A DNA stretch of 41,823 nt from Paracoccus denitrificans (GTDB lineage: Bacteria; Pseudomonadota; Alphaproteobacteria; Rhodobacterales; Rhodobacteraceae): positions 1 through 41,823 of the forward strand of contig VAFL01000023.1 of the NCBI GenBank assembly GCA_005768755.1, written 5' to 3'. The position numbers and the translations under genes are program-made. Shown in pieces: positions 23,267 to 31,226 of this stretch; the stretch's first letter is position 1, and every line of letters begins with the position of its first letter. Below the pieces are notes generated by a model. It saw only the letters and a list, made by a program, of their open reading frames with translations, was not told where the DNA came from and did no database searches.

Positions 23267-23313
23267 CATTCTGACGGTGTACAGCGTGTCTGACGCGTTT
23301 TGCCGTCAGAATG
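23267..23313 (-). promoter_or_regulatory. Inverted repeat upstream of repA, candidate RepA operator
   Basis: CATTCTGACGG (23267-23277) and its exact complement CCGTCAGAATG (23303-23313) are separated by 25 bases, about 40-90 bases upstream of the repA start. The 11-bp perfect arms fit a dimer-binding operator for the autorepressor. Confidence 0.55.
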
Positions 23314-23367
23314 GGAATGCCACGATCCAGTGAGTCCGGCAAGAAGAATCTAAATGCAGTGTGAAAG

Positions 23368-23393
23368 TTATCCACAACACCTATAGGTGTTGT
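23368..23393 (-). promoter_or_regulatory. DnaA box overlapping a 20-bp perfect palindrome
   Basis: TTATCCACA (23368-23376) is an exact consensus DnaA box. It overlaps ACAACACCTATAGGTGTTGT (23374-23393), a perfect 20-bp palindrome. An AT-rich stretch (GATATAGATATATTAAAT) follows near 23418. The group could be a second origin-like element or a DnaA-linked control region for repA. Confidence 0.55.
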
Positions 23394-23567
23394 CGTGTAA
23401 AAAACTCAGCAAGTCATTGATATAGATATATTAAATGCAGATCTAACCAAATCGAGCCGCTACTCTGTTGAGTTGGCACATTAGCAGCTAACCCCAAGCA
23501 ACTAATGGCACTTTCTGCCTCCTGCGGAGTTTTCTCCCGGTGAAATTTTTTGGATTCGGGTCAGAAG

Positions 23568-24476
23568 CTACATCTGATTTTGGCTCGATTCGTACGGCAT
23601 GAGGCCAAGTCGTTCCGCCCGCTCCAACAGCATTTTCACCGAAGACGGCTGCCATCTTGTTCGGCCACGAGGCGTGCGTTCGCGCATCGCTTCCAGCCGG
23701 GTGCAGATCGCCTGAAGCGTGATGTCGGGGTCCGCGCCCTTGATGCCGGCGACGATGGCGGGCAGACGGTCGTCGGTTTCGCGGCGCCCGGCGCGGGCTA
23801 GCACCTCGGCCGGCAGGAAGCCGTCGCCGACATAGGCCTTCACAGCGCGCAAGAGACGGCTTTGGGTCCAGCGACGCGCCTCGGGCAAGGGGCCGTTGAT
23901 GATGCGCACCACGTCTTCCCAGGCCAAGTCGGGTCGCAACCGGCGCACATGGGGCACCCAATCTTGTGCCGTCTCGTTCAGACGCTCCATGTAGCCGTCT
24001 TGTCGCGCCAGCCGTACTTTGCGAAGAGCAGCAGGGTCTTTGGCCCGCAGTCCAGGGTTCCCGCCGACCCGGCCCTTGGTACGGGCGCTCGCCAGCCCTG
24101 CTTTGGTACGTTCCCGGATCAGCGCCCGCTCGAACTCGGCCGCGGCGCCCAGAACCTGCAGCGTGAACTTGCCTTGCGGGGATCCGGTGTCGATCGGGTC
24201 CTGAATGGAACGAAAGAACGCCCCCTTGGCCTCCAACCGTTCGATCACCTCGAGAAGGTGCGACAGAGACCGTGCGAGCCGGTCGATCCGTACGACAACC
24301 AGCGTGTCGCCCTTGCTAATGCGCTCCAGCAAGCGGGCAAGCACCGGCCGGGCACGATTGCCGCCTGAGGCGTGCTCTTCGAAGATCTCGACGCATCCCG
24401 CAGTTTGCAGGGCCTCAGCCTGAGGTATTGGGGTCTGATCTTCGGTGGATACGCGGGCATAGCCTATCAGGGGCAT
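23568..24476 (-). CDS. Serine recombinase (resolvase/invertase family) with extended C-terminus
   Basis: The start at 24476 gives 302 residues. The catalytic N-terminal domain has IGYARVSTEDQ with nucleophile S10, the RIDRLARS motif near residue 70 and the long E-helix (GAAAEFERALIRERTKAGLASARTKGR). This resembles Tn3-type resolvases, but the C-terminus is about 110 residues longer than usual, with repeated helical segments (PEARRWTQSRLLRAVKAYVG). It would cut and rejoin DNA at paired sites, most likely to resolve plasmid multimers or an inserted transposon. No Tn3 transposase is nearby. Candidate binding sites lie just upstream at 24485-24531. Confidence 0.85.
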   Translation of the reverse strand: MPLIGYARVSTEDQTPIPQAEALQTAGCVEIFEEHASGGNRARPVLARLLERISKGDTLVVVRIDRLARSLSHLLEVIERLEAKGAFFRSIQDPIDTGSPQGKFTLQVLGAAAEFERALIRERTKAGLASARTKGRVGGNPGLRAKDPAALRKVRLARQDGYMERLNETAQDWVPHVRRLRPDLAWEDVVRIINGPLPEARRWTQSRLLRAVKAYVGDGFLPAEVLARAGRRETDDRLPAIVAGIKGADPDITLQAICTRLEAMRERTPRGRTRWQPSSVKMLLERAERLGLMPYESSQNQM

Positions 24477-24484
24477 GAAAACGG

Positions 24485-24531
24485 GCCGTTTGCAATTTTT
24501 ATAGTCGCTAATAAACGACCGTTTGTAAACG
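24485..24531. promoter_or_regulatory. Candidate recombinase binding (res-like) site
   Basis: GCCGTTTGCAA at the left, ATAAACGACCGTTT in the middle and the dyad CGTTT-GT-AAACG (24520-24531) at the right repeat the CGTTT/AAACG half-site in both orientations directly upstream of the recombinase start. Resolvase genes usually sit next to their own sites. Confidence 0.4.
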
Positions 24532-24702
24532 TGTGCAATGGGTATTTCTCTCGTCGTGCAGAGCACGAGAAGCCTTGTTTTTATGGGCTGAAGCTCACGA
24601 GAGGCGCTCCAACAGTCCCGAGAAGACGGCATGCTCGAACACCTCTATAGTAGAGAAAACGGAGAGATCTCAAATTCCTTCTCCAAGAGCGCAAAATAGT
24701 CC

Positions 24703-24708
24703 TATAAT
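24703..24708 (+). promoter_or_regulatory. Consensus -10 box for a probable leaderless transcript
   Basis: TATAAT ends 6 bases before the ATG at 24715, so transcription would start at or next to the A of the start codon. No ribosome binding site is present. The -35 region is poor (TTCTCC, about 18 bases upstream). Confidence 0.5.
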
Positions 24709-24714
24709 GCGCAT

Positions 24715-25863
24715 ATGAGAAAATTTAGCCATAGATCATGGGACGATGACGGGGTGCCTCTTGAAGACCTGGAGGCGTCCGAAGACGAGGATAACGCGGA
24801 TCTCTGGTTTCTGCCCGGGGCGCTTGAGGACGAGCCGGTTTACCTGCCGCCCGGACCCGCGCCCGAGGCCAGGGAATCTGAAATCGTCGATGCCTGGCGC
24901 GCGGCCGAGGCCGGGCAGGCGGCGCAGCTCGCCCGTGTTGCTGCGCGCCTGGGGATCCTCGATGAACGCCTGCGCCGCGGCCCGGCTGGCTGGCGGCAAC
25001 GGCTCGCCCTGATCGAAGCCGCGGATCTCAGCTGGTTGACGCAGGACCGGATTGGACTCGACCGGCTGTCACTCTACATGGCGCTGCGGGTGTCGACCGC
25101 AACGGATGATGCGCAGGCCATGTACCGGATCGGCTGGGCCGTGCGCCGACTGTCCGGCGGACCCGCGCTGCTGACGCTTCGGTCCGGAACGGACGACCTG
25201 GAGGCCTTCCTTGATCGGCGCGACCGGCCGGGGCAGGGAGAGCGTTTCGAACGGGCAAAGGCCTCTTCGCGCGTCGTCGAGATGGCAGAGCGCGAAGCAT
25301 TCGATGACCGGGCCGCCGGATGGCTCGCGATGATGGATCAGGCCGAAGACCTCCACCCCGTGACACGGGCCTGCGTGGGCTTCCATCTCTGGCATATCGC
25401 GGAGCTGTCGCCGATCGATGATCCGCTGGAGGCCGCGGTGACAGCGGTGCGTGTCGCGATCGGCGATCTCGCGCCGTCAGGGAGCACGCCCGGCGCTTTC
25501 TTCGCACCGATCGCAATGGGCGGAGGAGGGGGCTTCCGCGCAACCGGGGACCCGCCGGCCCGGTTGGCGCGCTGGCTCAACGCGATGGAGAGCGCGACCT
25601 TCGCAGCCCTGCGCCGGCTCGAGGAGATCGAGGACTGGTCGGCTGCCGCGGAGCGAACGATGGCGCCACTTTCGGGCAAGACGCCACCGATGCTGCGGGG
25701 CCTCTTCACAAGCTGGCCTCTGGTCTCAGTCCAAATGGCCCAGAAACTGACAGGCACGCATCGGGCAACGGTTCAGCGCAACATCGACTGGATGGTCGAG
25801 CGTGGCCTCATCCGGGAGGTAACAGGGCAGGGACGATACCGGATGTGGCGGGCGGCGGCTTGA
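24715..25863 (+). CDS. HTH-containing plasmid protein, probably DUF1612 (RHE_PE00001-like) family, 382 residues
   Basis: The protein has an acidic N-terminus (VPLEDLEASEDEDNADLWFLPG), a long helical middle and a C-terminal winged helix (VSVQMAQKLTGTHRATVQRNIDWMVERGLIREVTGQGRYRMW). The pattern resembles DUF1612 plus HTH proteins often encoded beside repABC modules on rhizobial and rhodobacterial plasmids; the family name is from memory and moderately sure. The function is not known. The terminal fold resembles the winged helix of Fic-associated regulators, so DNA binding is likely. The promoter lies so close that the mRNA is probably leaderless. Confidence 0.65.
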   Translation: MRKFSHRSWDDDGVPLEDLEASEDEDNADLWFLPGALEDEPVYLPPGPAPEARESEIVDAWRAAEAGQAAQLARVAARLGILDERLRRGPAGWRQRLALIEAADLSWLTQDRIGLDRLSLYMALRVSTATDDAQAMYRIGWAVRRLSGGPALLTLRSGTDDLEAFLDRRDRPGQGERFERAKASSRVVEMAEREAFDDRAAGWLAMMDQAEDLHPVTRACVGFHLWHIAELSPIDDPLEAAVTAVRVAIGDLAPSGSTPGAFFAPIAMGGGGGFRATGDPPARLARWLNAMESATFAALRRLEEIEDWSAAAERTMAPLSGKTPPMLRGLFTSWPLVSVQMAQKLTGTHRATVQRNIDWMVERGLIREVTGQGRYRMWRAAA

Positions 25864-25938
25864 ACATCACGGGAAAGTCGACGATCTTAGGGCCGGCTCC
25901 CCCGCCTTCGCAACGATGCGCAGCCTCGCCATGCGGTT

Positions 25939-26271
25939 CTATGGTATGGGATGGTCACGTCCAAGGTCTTCTGTCGCCGGGACAGGGTGCTGAAGGCCGG
26001 CACGGCCCATCCCGAGCCCGGACAGCTCCAATAGGCTCGCCACGAAACCAGTCGTTTGCCGGAGTGGCAGGCCGAGCAAGACCTTGATGGTAAGACAGGC
26101 CTGGATCGCCGCGTCGCTGTATGCCTGCTGGCGGCCGCGACGCCCGGAAGGCGCCGCTTCCCATTGCATCGAGGGATCGAACCAGACGGTCAGCGATCCG
26201 CGCTGCCTCAGCGCTTGATTGTAGCTATGCCAGTTGGTGGTCTTGTACGGGGTTTTCGCCGGTCTGCTCAT
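25939..26271 (-). pseudogene. IS5-family transposase remnant (N-terminal part, frameshifted)
   Basis: The segment MSRPAKTPYKTTNWHSYNQALRQRGSLTVWFDP with YSDAAIQACLTIKVLLGLPLRQTTGFVASLL is the N-terminal domain of IS5-family (IS903-like) transposases. After ELSGLG the frame shifts relative to family members and stops soon after, and the DDE core is missing. No inverted repeats could be paired, so only about 0.35 kb of the element remains. Confidence 0.75.
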
Positions 26272-26347
26272 GGCCGCCAGCTATCATGCAGGATTCGCGC
26301 AGTGAATCCCCCGCCCCATTTGCGCAACAAGGCCAGTTGTATAGGAA

Positions 26348-26370
26348 AAGGCCCCCGTGACGGGGGCCTT
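26348..26370 (-). terminator. Rho-independent terminator of the carnitine operon
   Basis: The 10-bp stem AAGGCCCCCG/CGGGGGCCTT with a 3-base loop, followed by TT on the minus strand, lies 18 bases past the BCCT stop codon. Confidence 0.8.
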
Positions 26371-26387
26371 CGCTGACTCGATCATGG

Positions 26388-27767
26388 TCAGATTGAGCGA
26401 AGGGGGCCAGTTCGGCCCTGTCTTGCCAGCAGCACGAAGCCACCAGTCAGGGCGAAGACCCCGAATGCCACCGGAATTGCAGCTACCGAAATCAGCGACA
26501 AAATCACCTTGAAGATATCGCCATCCATCCGATTGATCACGACCGCCAGGCCCGCCATCATCAAGATCCAGAATGCGCGCGAATGGCGCACGGTCAGCAT
26601 CTCGCAGACGAGACCCGCCGAATCCGCGCTGGTTACGAAGAACAGCAGGATGTTCAGCGTCAGGATCACCGACAGGACCCCGCTGTCGTCCAGCGTGGAC
26701 ATCAGGGCGAAGACATCTCCGGAACCGGTCGTCAGGGCGGCGATCCCCATGACCGTGAACCACAGGCACGAGAACAGGCTGGGGATCAGCATCACGCCGA
26801 CGACCATCTCGCGCAGGGTCCGCCCCTTCGAGATCCGGGCGATGAAGACGCCGGTAAAGACGAACCAGCCGTACCAGGCCGCCTCGAAGGCATAGAGCCA
26901 GTCGGCCAGCCATGCCTTGCGTTCGGGATCGCCCAGGCCGATATCGGTGGCCATCGCGGGGTATCGCACGATATATTCCGGGACCAGACGCGCGAAGGTG
27001 CCCAAAATTTCCAGCGGTTGCGACAGCACGAAGACGCCCGTCATCAGGATCAGAGCCAACAGGGTGTTGTAGTTGCTGAGCCACTTGATGCCGCGCTTGA
27101 TGCCCGTCGTGCTGGAGGCGATGGCGAAGGCCGACAGGACCAGGATGACGATCGCCGCGTCCAGATCCACGCCGGTATAGCGCGCGACGGCCTGCCTCAG
27201 CGGGTCGGCGGCATAGGAAAAGGTCAGCGACAGCCCGATCACGGTCGAGACGACAAGGCTGATCAGGTTGATGCGGCTGAGCACGCCGCCGCCCAGCAGT
27301 GTCTCGGCCGGCTTCCCGATGCCCATGTTGTGCATCGCATGAGCGAAGATTACGCCCACGGCCAGATATCCGGCCCAAGCCAGCAGGCCCCAATGGTTGA
27401 ACGCATAGAGCAGCGCCTGATCGCGGCTGTTACCGGCATCGACGTGATAGTTCGGTTCGAGGACACCCCAAGTCAGCAGGCCGATCCCCATCCCGGTCGC
27501 GAACAGCATCCCGATCCAGCTGAGAGTCGAGAATTCGGGGGGACCCTCGCCGAAGCGCAATTTGCCGACCGGGGTGAACATTGCCACGGCGAAGAAGACC
27601 GATGCGAGGAATGCGGGCCAGGTGAAGATGAAGCCCATATTGCCGATGACAGATACCTTGATCGTCTCGAGCATGGACTGGAAGGTCTGGGGTGCGATGG
27701 CGGCCGCCCCGACAAGGGCTGCGACCGTCAGCACCGTCGCTATGCTGATGCCGAGATTATGCTTCAA
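26388..27767 (-). CDS. BCCT-family transporter, probable carnitine/betaine uptake
   Basis: The start is most likely the TTG at 27767, because AAAGGAGAGC lies just upstream and no ATG occurs before the first membrane helix. This gives 459 residues and 12 hydrophobic segments. Family motifs are present: GMGIGLLTWGVLEPNYH in helices 3-4 and FTGVFIARISKGRTLREMV after the substrate-site helix, where aromatic residues (AAWYGWFVF) bind trimethylammonium groups. N- and C-terminal extensions are short, so osmotic sensing as in BetP is unlikely. It is last in the minus-strand carnitine operon, which supports carnitine (or acylcarnitine) as substrate. Exchange with another amine, as in CaiT, is possible. 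Confidence 0.85.
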   Translation of the reverse strand: MKHNLGISIATVLTVAALVGAAAIAPQTFQSMLETIKVSVIGNMGFIFTWPAFLASVFFAVAMFTPVGKLRFGEGPPEFSTLSWIGMLFATGMGIGLLTWGVLEPNYHVDAGNSRDQALLYAFNHWGLLAWAGYLAVGVIFAHAMHNMGIGKPAETLLGGGVLSRINLISLVVSTVIGLSLTFSYAADPLRQAVARYTGVDLDAAIVILVLSAFAIASSTTGIKRGIKWLSNYNTLLALILMTGVFVLSQPLEILGTFARLVPEYIVRYPAMATDIGLGDPERKAWLADWLYAFEAAWYGWFVFTGVFIARISKGRTLREMVVGVMLIPSLFSCLWFTVMGIAALTTGSGDVFALMSTLDDSGVLSVILTLNILLFFVTSADSAGLVCEMLTVRHSRAFWILMMAGLAVVINRMDGDIFKVILSLISVAAIPVAFGVFALTGGFVLLARQGRTGPLRSI

Positions 27768-27820
27768 ATCGCTCTCCTTTGTTGCTGTGCGGGGTCCGTG
27801 CAGATGCCGGGCCCTTCTTG

Positions 27821-28639
27821 TCATCCGTCGATCGCCGCCTTCAGCGAGGCGCAGAATTCGTCCCAGGCGACCTTCATCGCGGGCAGGGCTTCGCGGGCGT
27901 GCAGACAGCCATGCAGCATGTTGGTCGCGCAGCGATAGCCGACGATGGCCCCAAGGGCGCGCCATTCGGCGACCGCATGTTCAAGGGGCAGGGTCAGCGG
28001 ATCGCGCGAGACGCCCAGAACCTCGATCCGCGCGGACGGGCAGGGGGCGTCGGCCGGGGCATGGGGCTCGATGGCTGTCCAGGCCGACAGGACGTCCGCG
28101 CGCGACAGAAGCGGCGCATCGGGCCCGAGCGTTTCCGCCCTTGGCCGTCCCACGACCGGATAGATCAACCCCAGTGGCGGTGCGTCGACCATGTCCTGTG
28201 CGATGTCGATGACCAGTCGCCCTCCGGCGCTGTCGCCGACAATCGCCACCGGGTCCAGCGCGAAGATCGCGTCGCGGCAATCCATCATCGCATCGGCATA
28301 GCTTGCCTCAGGCAGAAGGCGATAGCCGACTGCCACCACCTCGCGGCCCAGCCCCTGCGCGAGCCCGGAGGCGACACCCTGATGACTGTCGAGCGATCCG
28401 ATCGTGAAGCCTCCGCCATGCAGGTATACCACCGTGCCGGACTTACAGGATGACGGACGGTGATGGCGCAGCGGCACGCCGCCGACAGCGCTGTCGCGAA
28501 TGGTCATGCCGCACGGGAGGGCCGGAGCGAAACGCGTACAGAGCACGTCGTAGCCGCGACGCATATCCTTCATGGGAAGACGCGCCATCGTGTCCAGACC
28601 GGATTGGAATTCGCGTTCGAACTGTTCAATGGCAATCAT
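27821..28639 (-). CDS. Alpha/beta hydrolase of the hormone-sensitive-lipase type, candidate acylcarnitine esterase
   Basis: The protein (272 residues from the ATG at 28639) has the oxyanion motif HGGGF (74-78) and the nucleophile motif GDSAGG (135-140, S137), typical of the HSL family of carboxylesterases. The C-terminal half carries candidate acid and histidine (LGVSRDPLTL, NMLHGCLH). No signal peptide is seen. The ATG lacks a good ribosome binding site, so a start further upstream in the same open frame cannot be excluded. It lies between the carnitine dehydrogenase fusion and the transporter. Release of carnitine from short-chain acylcarnitines would fit, as known for an unrelated-sequence hydrolase in Pseudomonas; this is inference. 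Confidence 0.75.
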   Translation of the reverse strand: MIAIEQFEREFQSGLDTMARLPMKDMRRGYDVLCTRFAPALPCGMTIRDSAVGGVPLRHHRPSSCKSGTVVYLHGGGFTIGSLDSHQGVASGLAQGLGREVVAVGYRLLPEASYADAMMDCRDAIFALDPVAIVGDSAGGRLVIDIAQDMVDAPPLGLIYPVVGRPRAETLGPDAPLLSRADVLSAWTAIEPHAPADAPCPSARIEVLGVSRDPLTLPLEHAVAEWRALGAIVGYRCATNMLHGCLHAREALPAMKVAWDEFCASLKAAIDG

Positions 28640-28706
28640 GCTGCATGGCCGTTTCGGATGACTTGGTGGGATGCGCCGCCACAGATCATGCAGCGGCGCA
28701 AGGTTG

Positions 28707-30170
28707 TCACGCGGGTTCCACCGCGGGTTTGCTGCGCTGGCCGACATGGCGACCGCTGCCTTCGGCAGGCAGGTCCGCATGCGCAGCGGCCAGCCGGGAC
28801 AGCCGTTCGGCCACGATACCCTCGGGATTGCAGGTCGCGCGGGTCGTCAGGTCCATATGCAGCAGCATCACCTCGACCGTGGCGGCCAGCGTCCCGTCGC
28901 CGCGCACAAGGCGGTGGAACAGGTGCATCCGCTTGCCGGTGCCGTCGATCACCTGCGTGGTCGTGCGCAGACGGTCGCCCGCATGGACCTCGGCCAGATA
29001 GCGGGTATGCGTCTCGACCGTGAAGTAGCTGCAGCCCGAGGCGATGTAATCCGTATCCGCGCCGATCATCTCCATGAAGCGGTCGGTGGCATCGGATGCC
29101 GCGCGCAAGTACTCGGCATCGTTCATGTGGCCGTTGTAGTCGGCCCAGCTGGTCGGCACCTGCCTGTCGCCCGTGACCGGCAGGTCGCCCGGCAAATCGC
29201 CCGGCACGGGGGCGGGCAGGGTGGCCTCGTGCGCCGTGATCACGCCGCCGGCGCCAGTCTTCGTGCGACGCAGCGCGCGCAACATGCCCACGATGTTGTC
29301 GTCGCGCAGGCGTTCCAGTTCGCGGATCGACATGTGCCCGGATTGTGCGTCGGATTGCGACGCGATGAGGTCCACCAGTTCGTCGTTGAACTCGGGGACG
29401 TCCATCAGCTTGGTCCAGGGCCAGGACAGCGCCGGGCCGAACTGGGACATGAAATGCTTCATTCCCGCTTCGCCGCCCGCGATGCGATAGGTCTCGAACA
29501 GACCCATCTGTGCCCAACGGATGCCGAAGCCCATGCGGATGGCCTCATCGATCTCCTCGGTCGTGGCGATGCCGTCCTTGACCAGCCAGAGGCTCTCGCG
29601 CCAGACCGCCTCCAGCAGGCGATCGGCGATATGGGCTTCGATCTCCTTTCGCAGGGTCAGCGGATGGCAGCCCACATCGCGCAGTAGCTTGGACGCGCGG
29701 GTGCAGGTTTCGGCCTCACCCACCAGTTCGATAAGCGGCAGCAGATAGACCGGATTGAAGGGATGCGCGACGATGGCGCGGGCGCCTTCGGCGTTCAGTT
29801 CGGACGGCTTGAAGCCGGATGTCGAGGATCCGATGACAGCATGGGCGGGGGCCATCGCGCTTAGCCGGCCCAGTACCTTATGTTTCAGCGTCAGCGTTTC
29901 CGGCACGCTTTCCTGCACCCAATCGGCGTCGGCAACCGCGTCGGCCATGTCGTCATGCCAGCTCAGTCGTCCCTCGGGTGGCAGTGCTCGATCATAGAGC
30001 GCGGGCAGCGCGCGGCGGGCATTTGCCAGTACCTCGCCGATTTTGCGTTCGGCCTGCGGGTCGGGGTCGACTATCGCGACGTCCCAACCGTTCAGAAGGA
30101 ACCGGGCGGCCCAACCGCCACCGATGACGCCGCCGCCGATGATGGCGGCCTTCTTTTTCATCCCGGTCAT
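28707..30170 (-). CDS. cdhAB: Carnitine 3-dehydrogenase fused to betainyl-CoA thioesterase
   Basis: The start at 30170 overlaps the upstream stop (ATGA) and has GAAGG 8 bases upstream. Residues 1-~310 form a 3-hydroxyacyl-CoA-dehydrogenase-like enzyme: NAD motif GGGVIGGGW (12-20), VQESVPETLTLKH and SSTSGF-KPSELN, then AHPFNPVYLLPLIELV. From ~330 a hotdog thioesterase follows with WADYNGHMNDAEYLR (342 on), the 4HBT signature. Family knowledge: CdhA oxidises L-carnitine to 3-dehydrocarnitine with NAD, and CdhB releases glycine betaine from betainyl-CoA. In Pseudomonas they are separate genes; here they are one 487-residue chain, also seen in other alphaproteobacteria. Confidence 0.88.
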   Translation of the reverse strand: MTGMKKKAAIIGGGVIGGGWAARFLLNGWDVAIVDPDPQAERKIGEVLANARRALPALYDRALPPEGRLSWHDDMADAVADADWVQESVPETLTLKHKVLGRLSAMAPAHAVIGSSTSGFKPSELNAEGARAIVAHPFNPVYLLPLIELVGEAETCTRASKLLRDVGCHPLTLRKEIEAHIADRLLEAVWRESLWLVKDGIATTEEIDEAIRMGFGIRWAQMGLFETYRIAGGEAGMKHFMSQFGPALSWPWTKLMDVPEFNDELVDLIASQSDAQSGHMSIRELERLRDDNIVGMLRALRRTKTGAGGVITAHEATLPAPVPGDLPGDLPVTGDRQVPTSWADYNGHMNDAEYLRAASDATDRFMEMIGADTDYIASGCSYFTVETHTRYLAEVHAGDRLRTTTQVIDGTGKRMHLFHRLVRGDGTLAATVEVMLLHMDLTTRATCNPEGIVAERLSRLAAAHADLPAEGSGRHVGQRSKPAVEPA

Positions 30171-31093
30171 GCGGGCACCTTCGCGACGCGGGCCTGCTTG
30201 CGAAGGCCCAGCTTGCGGCGGACATCCTGGGGGCCGAGGATCTTTGCCCCCATGCTCGTGATCAGTGATACGGCGCGTTCGACAAGCTGCGCATTGGTGG
30301 CAAGGACGCCCTTGTCCAGGAACAGGTTGTCCTCGAGGCCCACGCGCACGTTCCCGCCTGCCAACACTGATTGCGCGACATAGGGCATCTGGTCGCGCCC
30401 CAGGCTGAAGGCCGACCAGGTCCAGTCGGCCGGCACGTTGTTCACCATCGCCATGAAGGTGTTCAGATCGTTCGGCGCGCCCCATGGCACGCCCATGCAC
30501 AGTTGCACCAAAGCTGGAGATGCAAGCGTACCCTCGCGAACAAGCTCCTTGGCGAACCACAGGTGGCCCGTGTCGAAGGCCTCGATCTCGGGCTTGACGC
30601 CCAGCCCGGTCATCATGGCGCCCATGGCCCGCAGCATGCCGGGCGTGTTGGTCATGACGTAATCGGCCTCGGCGAAATTCATGGTCCCGCAATCCAGCGT
30701 GCAGATCTCGGGTAGGCATTCGGCTATATGGGCCATCCGCTCGGTCGCACCGATCATGTCGGTGGCGTCCGCTTTGACGGGGAAGGGGGCCTCGGACGAA
30801 CCGAAGACGATGTCTCCACCCATGCCAGCCGTCAGGTTCAGCACGACATCGGTATCGGCCGCGCGGATGCGGTCGGTCACCTCGCGATAGAGCGCCAGGT
30901 CGCGCGAGGGTGCGCCGGTTTCGGGATCGCGGACATGGCAGTGGACCACGGCGGCACCCGCCCTTGCTGCCTCGATCGCGCTTTCGGCGATCTGGCGGGG
31001 CGAACGTGGCACATGGGGGCTGCGGTCCTGCGTGCCACCGGATCCGGTCACGGCACAGGTGATGAAGACCTCGCGGTTTATGCTCAGGGGCAA
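30167..31093 (-). CDS. cdhC: 3-dehydrocarnitine:acetyl-CoA cleavage enzyme (BKACE family)
   Basis: A 308-residue BKACE (DUF849) protein. The metal site is in VVHCHVRDPETG (H51, H53), the substrate strand in NLTAGMGGD, and the conserved C-terminal GGNVRVGLEDNLFL is present. Members convert a beta-keto acid and acetyl-CoA to acetoacetate and a new CoA ester. In carnitine clusters the products are acetoacetate and betainyl-CoA. It is first in the operon and overlaps cdhAB by 4 bases. The regulator on the opposite strand starts 133 bases away. Confidence 0.88.
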   Translation of the reverse strand: MPLSINREVFITCAVTGSGGTQDRSPHVPRSPRQIAESAIEAARAGAAVVHCHVRDPETGAPSRDLALYREVTDRIRAADTDVVLNLTAGMGGDIVFGSSEAPFPVKADATDMIGATERMAHIAECLPEICTLDCGTMNFAEADYVMTNTPGMLRAMGAMMTGLGVKPEIEAFDTGHLWFAKELVREGTLASPALVQLCMGVPWGAPNDLNTFMAMVNNVPADWTWSAFSLGRDQMPYVAQSVLAGGNVRVGLEDNLFLDKGVLATNAQLVERAVSLITSMGAKILGPQDVRRKLGLRKQARVAKVPA

Positions 31094-31176
31094 GGTTTCC
31101 TCCTTTTGGGTATGTCAGGTTTCCCCCGGTCGTCCGATGCCGGGAGCATGGGGCGATCATATGGGTTCACGTTACG

Positions 31177-31215
31177 CATTTGTTGTTCAATAATGCCATT
31201 TTATTGTCACAAATG
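31177..31215. promoter_or_regulatory. Nested inverted repeats in the carnitine divergent promoter, candidate CdhR operator
   Basis: The outer arms CATTTGT (31177-31183) and ACAAATG (31209-31215) enclose inner arms CAATAA (31188-31193) and TTATTG (31201-31206). This AT-rich region stands out in GC-rich DNA and lies just upstream of the regulator start (31227). Confidence 0.6.
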
Positions 31216-31226
31216 GCCCCGTTTCC

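Noticed and set aside
23488..23961. Minus-strand open frame of 157 codons
   Set aside because: Lies in another frame of the serine recombinase gene, whose product is clear.
26583..27938. Open frame of 451 codons antisense to the BCCT transporter
   Set aside because: Shadow of a membrane protein gene; product is rich in D, Q, H and R as expected from reverse-reading hydrophobic codons.
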